DNA of 64,000 bases. Source: Agrypnia vestita (lineage: Eukaryota; Arthropoda; Insecta; Trichoptera; Phryganeidae). Of this stretch, positions 56,830 through 64,000 are shown one piece after another. The notes below the pieces were generated by a model. It was not told where the DNA came from. It did not search any database and saw only the letters and a list, made by a program, of their open reading frames with translations. The position numbers and the translations under genes are program-made. The stretch is taken from assembly GCA_016648135.1 (NCBI GenBank), contig JADDOH010000152.1:1-64000 (forward strand), given 5' to 3'. Position 1 is the first letter of the stretch, and the number at the start of each line of letters is the position of its first letter.

Positions 56830-57916
56830 TGTAACACGATGCTAAAAAAAATTTTCGCACTCTCCGAACCCCTGGTAATATGTCACTTGTCACAAAGCTA
56901 TAGAAAAATCGAAAACGTCCTTGGGTGAACTACAACCTTCGGAGAACATCTATCACATTCAAGAAACATTAGAAAAGCCTGAGCCATTAAAAAGTGACGA
57001 GAAATTTCTCCTAAATAATAAAATAATTCAAAAATTACTAAAGTAGCAGCTTTCGGATATAAATACAGACGCGCCGTGACTTAGTTGTTGTTGTTGTCGC
57101 GTTGACAATTGAAATCGGCCGCGAAGTACGTTTAGGTGCGCAGGACGATGCCCAATGTGGCAAGTCGTGAGAGAGTCGAAGCTATAAAGCAGAGTGAATA
57201 ATTGAGCTAAATACTTACCTAAGTGGCGAAATAAACCGGAGCGACTAAAGGAGCGAGAATTATTGTTATCCGTACCTATAAAACTCAATGTCTGTCTGTC
57301 TATCTGTTCTCTAAACAAATCTATACCATTTATCCGATTAGATTCAATCTTTGCATACTTATGCTTTAGGACCCGGCGGTAATAGAGGCGACATTTCCCC
57401 CTATTCTTTTAACCTTTCCCCTCCCCTGATATAATTTCTGTGCAAATCTGTACCGTTTGACCGATCGGACTCAAAATTTGGAAACTTATTATTTTAGGAC
57501 TCGGCGGGTAACATAGGCTACATTTCCTCTGTCTTCCTTTACCCCTTCCCTTCCTCCTGATATATTTTCGATGCAAATCTGTACCGTTTGACCGATCGGA
57601 CTCAAAATTTGTAAACTTATTCTTTAGGACGAAGGTGGCATTTCCTCCCTCGCCTTTTAGATTTCTCCTCCCCCTGATATATTTTCGATGCAAATCTATA
57701 CCGTTCGAATCAAACCTTTGTTTCCCCTCACAATTTATTTTCAACTTAATCCTTAACCCATGCAACGCTGGGTACGAACAGCTAGTATTATATACAAAGA
57801 ATCGCGTTAAATTTAATAGTGTTAAGTGATTTTGTACATCAATTAGTAATTAATAAAAATCGCTAATTGATTTCCAGTGTTTTCATTCATTCTTCCCGCA
57901 GCTAACCCACGTGACA
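56830..57916 (+). mobile_element. LTR of family L, interrupted by a Helitron
   Basis: Begins TGTAACACGATGCTAAAAAA (compare 35305) and ends TAACCCACGTGACA (compare the 34276 end). It holds TATAAATA at 57058-57065 and GCGAAATAAACCGGAGCGAC. Removing the 517-base Helitron at 57269-57785 leaves about 570 bases, close to the 540 of the other complete LTR. No target duplication or interior sequence is visible, so it is probably a solo LTR. Confidence 0.7.
57269..57785 (+). mobile_element. non-autonomous Helitron, copy 1
   Basis: 5' end TCCGTACCTATAAAACTCAA preceded by A57268; 3' end GGGTACGAACAGCTAG followed by T57786. TC start, CTAG end, A|T insertion and a small CCC...GGG hairpin about 12 bases before the end are the Helitron hallmarks. 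Inside are three or four diverged units of about 125 bases (ATCTGTACCGTTTGACCGAT, TTAGGACTCGGCGGGTAACA). No Rep/helicase. Confidence 0.8.
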
Positions 57917-58482
57917 AGACGTTTGGAAGACTCCAGTTTGTTGAATTACAATATAAATAAATAGGTTATAATATATTATGATACGAAATTACCGCATATG
58001 TATATGTACAGAGAGGGGGGTTGCGAGGTCTATTTTATAGTAAGCGATTACTGTGAATTTGATTCACGATAGGCGTGCGCGTATTAAGAGATAAAGGATA
58101 TTTTGAATTAACAAAATAAATATTGTACCTATTTCAAAAAATATTTAATAATTATTATTATTGTCTTATATCTTACCTACTACTGTGTAATATATTTAAT
58201 TATTAATTTAAAGTTCTAAAATGTCATTACACTTATAAAGAATTATGTTAAAATTTTTCAATTAAATATTATGTACAAAACATTAATATATTTTTTAATG
58301 TGCATTGCTTTACTCATATGTCACATTGCTAAAAAATATGTAAAAAATAATGAGAAAATCATAAATAGACAGGTGTTTGGCATAAGGTAAATGAATACTT
58401 AATGTAGCATAACGAAGAGTTCACTCTCCTTTTCACACAAAGATTATTCACCTTCTAGTATTTTTTGAAGTACATAATAGCA
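57917..58482. other. AT-rich non-coding DNA
   Basis: No recognisable feature. Confidence 0.45.
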
Positions 58483-60744
58483 CTAGCTGTTCGTACCCGG
58501 CGTTGCACGGGTTAAGAATTAAGATAAAAATAAATTTTTGGGGGGAAACAAAGGTTTGATTCGAACGTTATAGATTTACATCGAAAATATATCAGGGGTA
58601 GGAGATAAGGTAAAATGGGAGGGAGGAAATATAGCCTATGTTACCCGCAGAGTCCTAAGAATACGTTCCCAAATTTTGAGTCCGATCGGTGAAACGGTAG
58701 ATTTGCATCGAAAATATATCAGGGGAGGGGAAGGGGTAAAGTAATAGGGGGTGAATATCGCCTATGTTACTCGCTGAGTCCTAAAGAATAAGATTCCTTT
58801 TTTTTTGAGTCCGATCGGTCAATCGGTACAGATTTGCATCGAAAATATGTTAATAAAATAAGTGGCGAAATAAACCGGAGCGATTAAAGGAGCGAGAATT
58901 ATTGTTATCCGTACCTATAAAACTCAATGTCTGTCTGTCTGTCTGTCTATCTGTTCTCTAAACAAATCTATACCATTTATCCGATTAGATTCAATCTTTG
59001 CATACTTATGCTATAGGACATGGCGGTAATAGAGGCGACATTTCCCCCTATTCTTTTAACCTTTCCCTCCCGTGATATAATTTCTATGCAAATCTGTACC
59101 GTTTGACCGATCGAACTCAAAATTTGGAAACTTATTTTTTAGGACTCGGCGGGTAACATACGTGACATTTCCTCATTATTTTCATAGCCTTCCCCTCCCT
59201 CTGACATATTTTTGATGCAAATCTGTACCGTTTCACCGATCGGACTCAGAATTTGGAAACTTATTCTTTAGAATTCGGCAGGTAACATAGGAAACATTTC
59301 CTTCCTATTCTTATACCCCTTCCCCTTCCCCTGACATATTTTCGATGCAAATCTGTACCGTTGCACCGATCGGACTCAAAATTTGGGAACTTATTCTTTA
59401 GGACTCGGCGTGTAACAAAGGCAACAATTTCTCCCTATTTTCATACCCTTTCTCCTCACCCTGACATATTTTCGTTGCATATCTATACCATTTCAGCGAT
59501 CGGATTCAAAATTTGGGAACGTATTTTTTAGGATTTGGCGGGTAACATAGGAAACATTTCCTTCCTATTCTCATACCCCTTCCCCTTCCCCTGTCATATT
59601 TTCGATGCAAATCTGTACCGTTACACCGATCGGACTCAAAATTTGGGAACTTATTCTTTAGGACTCGGCGGGTAACAAAAGCAACATTTCCTTCCTATAA
59701 TTCCTATAATTCCCTTCCGCTCTCCCTGACATATTTTCGTTGCAAATCTATATGGTTTAACCGATCGGACTCAAATTTTGGAAAATTATTCTTTAGGACT
59801 CGGCAGGTAACATAGGTGACATTTCCTCCCTTTGTCATACCCCTTTCTCTCCTCCTGACATATTTTCGGTGCAAATCTGTACCGTTTCACCGATCGGACT
59901 TAAAATTTTGGGAACTTATTCTTTAAGACTCGGAGGGTAACATAGGCAACATTTCCTCTCTATTCTCATACGCCTTTCCCTTAACCCTTCCCTTTCCTGA
60001 TATATTTTCTAGTTAAATCTGTACCTTTCGACCGATCGGACTTAAAATTTGGAAAATTATTCTTTAGGACCCGGCGAGTAACATATTCGACTTTTCTCCC
60101 CTATTCATTCAACCTTTCCCTTCCGCTGATATATTTTCGATGCAAATCTGTACCATTTGACCGATTGGACTCAATATTTGGAAACTAATTCTTATGGACT
60201 CGGCAAGTAATATATGCGACATTTCTCCCCTATCTTTTTAACCCTTCCCCTCCCCTGATATATTTTCTAGGTAAATCTTAAGTACAAGTAATCTAAAAGT
60301 ACCTTTCGGACAATCGGACCTCAAAATTTGGAAACTTATTTTATTAGGATTCGGCGGGTAACATATGCGACATTTCCCCCCTATTCTTTAAACCGTTTCC
60401 CTCCGCTTATATATTTTTGATATCCTTTGTTTTCCCTCACAAATTTATTTTAAACTTAATCCTTCATCCGCACAACGTCGGGTAAGGACACCTAGTAACT
60501 TATATTACTTGCTGAGTCCTAAAGAATAAGTTCCAAATTTTGAGTCCAATCGGTTAAACGGTACAGATTTGCATCTAAAATATGTCAGGGGGAGGGGAAG
60601 GGGTATTAGAATAGGGAGAAAATGTTGCCTATGTTACCCGCCGGGTCCCAAAGCATGAGTATGCAATATTTGAATCGAATCGGACAAACGGTGTGGATTT
60701 GTATAGAGAACAGACAGACAGACACTGAGTTTTATAGGTATAGA
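58483..60744 (-). mobile_element. non-autonomous Helitron, minus strand, split by a nested one
   Basis: The 3' end, on the minus strand CCCGTGCAACGCCGGGTACG AACAGCTAG, is at 58483, and the 5' end TCTATACCTATAAAACTC is at 60744. Two blocks, 58483-58857 and 60497-60744, carry the same ~130-base unit in minus orientation. The material between them is a plus-strand Helitron with extra flanking sequence. Confidence 0.75.
58858..60495 (+). mobile_element. nested Helitron with tandem ~130-bp units and LTR flank
   Basis: The Helitron starts TCCGTACCTATAAAACTC at 58908 (after A) and ends GGACACCTAG at 60495 (before T). Inside, AATCTGTACC-type words recur at about 59091, 59220, 59350, 59480, 59610, 59745, 59874, 60016, 60145, giving units of roughly 130 bases. 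Just before the 5' end, 58861-58907 nearly repeats 57221-57268 of the LTR, so the inserted segment brought about 47 bases of its donor's flank. Confidence 0.75.
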
Positions 60745-61109
60745 TAGATATTTGTGTAAGTTGTATGTTATATGGAGATAAGGTCAAGCAAAAATTAATG
60801 TTAAAAAATCTTTATTTGACCCAATATTTTTGGACCTTAAGTAATAAATACTGAATCAATACATTTACGAATAATCGGAAAATTATAAATGATGAACAAG
60901 CTGCCCCGTTAGCAGAGAGAGGATGAATAAGTAACTTTACAAGGGCTTTTATAGAAAAAAGCATTTACCTCACCATTTTGAAATAAAACGTTAATCTTAA
61001 AATTTAGACCTACGGCATTTTCCTGTGGAATGTGGGTGCCCTATTATTATTTTCGTTATTAGATACCTACTTATACACATTTAGAATTTTTCCACCAGAG
61101 TATGCATAG
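60745..61109. other. AT-rich non-coding DNA
   Basis: No recognisable feature. Confidence 0.5.
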
Positions 61110-61590
61110 GCCTTCAGATATCTAGGCATAGACTTGCTTGGAGGAGCATATCTGTGTGAAAAAAATACAAGCCCAAGGTAACAAGACAGTGGCAATTTCC
61201 GATGCTCTAAAATCCACAATTTGAAAAATATATATATGGCCGTTAAGAGTTAGATGAGAATCTATAAAGGATGCGTAAGACCAATAATGGCATATGGCAT
61301 TGCAGCAAGGAGAGATACAATCACGAATGAACAAAAATTTAAAACTTCCAAGAACACTGAGGATGATGGCTGGCAAGACTCCACCAAACATAGACAGTAC
61401 TCCCATACTCCCAAACTCCCTTAAATTGCACTATAAAGACAGCCTCACGGAACCCGCCCTCGCGAAAGAGCTCCCAAAATATGGAAGAGCAGCTGGGAAT
61501 TCACCTGGCTATCCTTTGGAGAACAGAACACATTCGTCTATTAAAAGTAAGAAGAAGAAGAAGAGAACCGATATCTTTTCGAATTCTTAT
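61110..61590 (+). pseudogene. RTE LINE 3' relic
   Basis: Frames read FRYLGIDLLGGAY (with the YLG motif), MRIYKGCVRPIMAYGIAARR and DTI, then broken sequence to a tail AAGTAAGAAGAAGAAGAAGA at 61546-61565. The IYK--VRPI--Y--- pattern and GAA tail match RTE elements. It directly precedes the TIR of the next transposon. Confidence 0.65.
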
Positions 61591-61882
61591 TGTAGAGTCC
61601 GTCCAACTTATCTGGAGAATAAAGGAGGGCGTCCCAATCGTTGTGGTGCTGCCCATAGTCTAAAAATTATCTCATTTTTAGGGAATTTTTTGCAAATTCG
61701 TTTTTTCTTAAACAATTTATTAAGCAGTATACGACACGATAAAAAACAAAAAATATAAAGTAATGTACAAATAAATTTATCATAATATACATTCGCAAAA
61801 TACACGTCACCAAATGGCGTTTTTTCAAAATGAAAGAAAAAAACAATTTTCAGAAAAAACCAAACAATAATAATTTTTTTAG

Positions 61883-62070
61883 GCCGGCGCCACATTACGC
61901 AGATATTCTGCCGCGTCTTTTCGTTGCGCCAAATCGGCAAAGCAAATAGATCGACCGATCATCCGCGTAGTGTGTTTAATAAGCGCATATTGTATGGAAA
62001 GAAATGTAGCGATGTTCCGCGACAGAAGAGATGCGGCGGAAGATCCGCGCAGTGTGGCGCCGGTTTTATT
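61883..62070. mobile_element. nested MITE, GC-rich TIRs
   Basis: GGCCGGCGCCACATTACGCA at the left returns as GCGCAGTGTGGCGCCGGTTT at the right (reverse complement, about 18 of 22 bases). The interior has CGCGTCTTTTCGTTGCGCC. Non-coding. The end pattern recalls PIF/Harbinger-type MITEs, as a guess. Confidence 0.6.
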
Positions 62071-62143
62071 CGGTGTCTCATACCTAATGATCTGACCTCC
62101 ACGTTTAACTCAGTAATACCTAAGAATATCAATCGGTTTAGGG

Positions 62144-62277
62144 CCGTTGTATCAACTTGGTTTATATCTTTCGTTCAAAGCATAGATATTTTGCGTTTTC
62201 CACCCATCAAACAACTCGCTCTCGTAAAAATCTATGCTTTAAATGAACTATTGCTATAAAGTAAGTTGATGCAACCA
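62144..62277. mobile_element. nested foldback MITE, ~50-bp arms
   Basis: GTTGTATCAACTTGGTTTAT ... AAAGCATAGATATTTT on the left matches the reverse complement of AAAATCTATGCTTTAAATGA ... AAGTTGATGCAAC on the right, so almost the whole 134 bases are arms. No coding capacity. Confidence 0.7.
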
Positions 62278-62342
62278 GTCTTTAATGTGCATAAATAAAA
62301 AAGTTTATTTTTGAAAAAAAGATGTTTATACAAATGAACACG

Positions 62343-63085
62343 TTAGTTTCCCCTCCTGCATTGACAATTATGAAGCACTGACCTTTAGATCCTGGTTTAA
62401 ATACACCTTCGACATCTTTGCCAACATTTGTCTGCTGTATGTTTCATCTAGATGTATGACTGGCTGCCGATTCAAAGAAGTTTCATTCTTCATTAACTCA
62501 TACAATAATTTTGCTCTCATGGCACATATTAATTATATCATTGCGTTCTATAAGCACCTTACGGTTACTTTTAGTCTTCCGAAAACGAAAACCTAGCTTA
62601 TGCAGTAATTTACGTTATATCTCACGATATCCTTGAAAAATTAGGTTTTCTTTCAATACCTTTTGCAATTTACTTAATGTAGGTAACTCTTTCTTAAAAA
62701 GCATAAAAATCGTGTACCTTTCGCCTGATGACTCCCAAATCAAAGTTATCAATATCAATTTTTCCACTTATCCTTTTTCTTTTTTTCCGGGTGTAGATAT
62801 TTTAATGCCCATTTCCACGGCCGCTTTACCTTCTTTAACTATTTTGTAAATTGCCGATTCAGAAATACCTGAAGAAATTGTATAATAGTACAATAAAAAA
62901 CTAAGTATGGGAAAATCATTATAACTGCATGGCAGCACTAACCTGAAGCGGCGGCAATTGGCGGCAATTCATCTATGAACAAAATCAAACGGTATAATTG
63001 GGGCTTTTAGACGTTGTTCTTCTTCAAAAAACGTGTGCATTTTCAAGATTATTTCCCGAACACCGCTTTTAATGGTTTTTGGCAT
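62343..63085 (-). pseudogene. DDE transposase with an intron (broken)
   Basis: Exon 1 runs from ATG 63085 to 62943: MPKTIKSGVREIILKMHTFF EEEQRLKAP, then a frameshift before ELPPIAAAS. The intron 62869-62942 (74 bases) has GTTAGT and TTTCTTCAG ends. Exon 2 continues GISESAIYKIVKEGKAAVEM, KIDIDNFDLGVIRRKVHDFY, KKELPTLSKLQKVLKEN, RKLLHKLGFRFRKTKSNRKV, LDETY (first catalytic Asp, about 62445) and GVFKPGSKGQCFIIVNAGGE. This is an insect transposase family with a helix-turn-helix and a DDE domain (DDE_3/IS630-Tc1-like). At least four frameshifts or stops, and the rest of the catalytic domain is missing. Confidence 0.7.
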
Positions 63086-63236
63086 GGTGACAGTCTAAAA
63101 TTTTCTTAAAAAACTATCGAAACAGTCGTGAACCCCTCTGTAAACAAAGTCTGTCAAAGGTCTGTCAGCTGTAGATAATCCAATATGGCGTCGTTAGTTC
63201 CAAATTTGGCCATTCTTCAGATAAGTTAGACGGACT

Positions 63237-63713
63237 ATATGTGAATGTGATGAAATATATTTTTTAATACAAAAAAAACAAAATGTATTAATTTTAAAAT
63301 TCTATAATACATAGCATTTTGTAATTCTCCACAACAAATCGTTTTGTATGCTGCAAATCTGTGTGCCCAATTTTTAAAGGCTTGCGTGTGCAAACTATGT
63401 TCACGCTTGGATTTTTTAATGAAATTTCAGGATACAACGAAAGGCGCGCGCATCATGAAACGGAAATATTTTCACATCGTGAGGTGACGATTCTCCGATC
63501 AAAAGATATTTAACCGATAGCAATTCTTATATGTGACGAGACCAAGTTTGAAAATGGTGTTATGAAAATTGCATATGCTCCGGGCGCTGTTATTGCTGTT
63601 AATTTGTTAATTAATTTATTTTATACAAATCTGTTTTAAACTGTTTATCCGATGACCGAGAACTGTCATTGAGGGCAATTCTAGTTCATGATGAACGTGG
63701 TTCAGAATATTAT
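63237..63713. other. AT-rich non-coding DNA
   Basis: No recognisable feature. Confidence 0.45.
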
Positions 63714-64000
63714 GAGTGTGTTCAAATTTTTCAGAACAGTGCTGGATTTTTGTCACAGAGACATCATTAATCAATTAATGTATATTATAGATATCTCACA
63801 GAGACAAAACTGTATTTTTGCTGTGGGAAAGTAGGTATAGAAGTCTTTTGGGTGTACATAGAGCTCACGACCTATCGTACGGCTGGCTTAAGTGATCACT
63901 TTACACAATGTAACGTTCGCCATTTCCACCCATGATAGAATATACCATGTCTACTAATTTTTGGAAGTTGTATATATTTAAATTACGTGCCACATTTTAT
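63714..64000 (-). mobile_element. MITE family X, copy 4 (runs off the window)
   Basis: On the minus strand: ATCATGGGTGGAAATGGCGA, ACGTTACATTGTGTAAAGTG, ATCACTTAAGCCAGCC, then TCTCTGTGAGATATCTATAA. The 63714-63820 end has the full TIR (GTTCAAATTTTTCAGAACAG, TGCTGGATTTTTGTCACAGA). The other TIR should lie beyond 64000. Confidence 0.7.

Larger units (their letters stand above)
61596..63236 (-). mobile_element. DDE transposon with TIRs, holding two MITEs
   Basis: AGTCCGTCCAACTTATCTGG AGAAT at 61596-61620 matches the reverse complement of 63212-63236 with two differences. Between them are a broken transposase (62343-63085, minus) and two nested inverted-repeat elements (61883-62070 and 62144-62277). 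TATA flanks the right end; the left flank is TAGA, so a TA duplication is only partly visible. Confidence 0.75.

Noticed and set aside
57409..57765. 118-codon minus frame in the Helitron
   Set aside because: Same cause: pyrimidine-rich repeat units read on the other strand.

Overview
The window reads as gene-poor, AT-rich insect nuclear DNA. Support for an insect: a 13-unit (TTAGG)n tract (the usual arthropod telomere repeat) at 47041-47105, mariner elements with DD34D-type transposases, RTE-type LINEs ending in (GAA)n, Penelope-like retroelements with GIY-YIG domains, tRNA-derived SINEs and Helitrons. The order cannot be fixed from sequence alone. I find no confident host protein-coding gene; nearly everything interpretable is mobile DNA in various states of decay, set in AT-rich non-coding sequence.

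Layout. 0-13 kb: AT-rich DNA with a SINE (2281), a long-TIR MITE (2513), a well-preserved 5'-truncated RTE LINE with target-site duplication (3440-5399), a second copy of the MITE (10442) and several near-perfect zero-spacer palindromes. 13-24 kb: LTR fragments, LINE relics (13.85, 16.2, 23.5 kb), a Penelope-like relic arranged as an inverted repeat (15.7-16.1 kb), a GC-rich island (17.0 kb), a tRNA-Arg 3' half, a SINE carrying an inverted copy of its own head (22.15 kb) and an unusual cluster of GC-rich mini-hairpins (18.24-18.53 kb). 24-31 kb: an internally deleted mariner (24894-25763), a Jockey/CR1-like LINE relic, an inverted-repeat element with hammerhead-like arms (28.56 kb) and a Penelope-like C-terminal relic (29.5-30.4 kb). 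31-43 kb: an interspersed repeat, a Helitron fragment, two solo-type LTRs with TATA boxes (34.3 and 35.3 kb), a 36-bp minisatellite (37.5 kb) and a 3-kb block of higher GC without recognisable genes (39.2-42.3 kb). 43-56 kb: a second copy of the same mariner family with the complementary deletion (43580-44402), a TIR element with paired TGACGTCA sites, an RTE 3' relic, the telomeric tract joined to a hammerhead-bearing repeat (47.0-47.4 kb), and two further mariner relics of other subfamilies (51.7 and 54.2 kb). 56-64 kb: an LTR interrupted by a Helitron, a large nested pair of Helitrons in opposite orientation made of ~130-bp tandem units (58.5-60.7 kb), an RTE 3' relic, a DDE transposon that keeps an intron and contains two nested MITEs (61.6-63.2 kb), and a MITE copy running off the right end.

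No pathway or operon is present. The common theme is element-on-element insertion and self-complementary structure: hammerhead-like ribozyme motifs in several elements, stable GNA-loop hairpins, and short inverted duplications with spacers of 1-5 bases.
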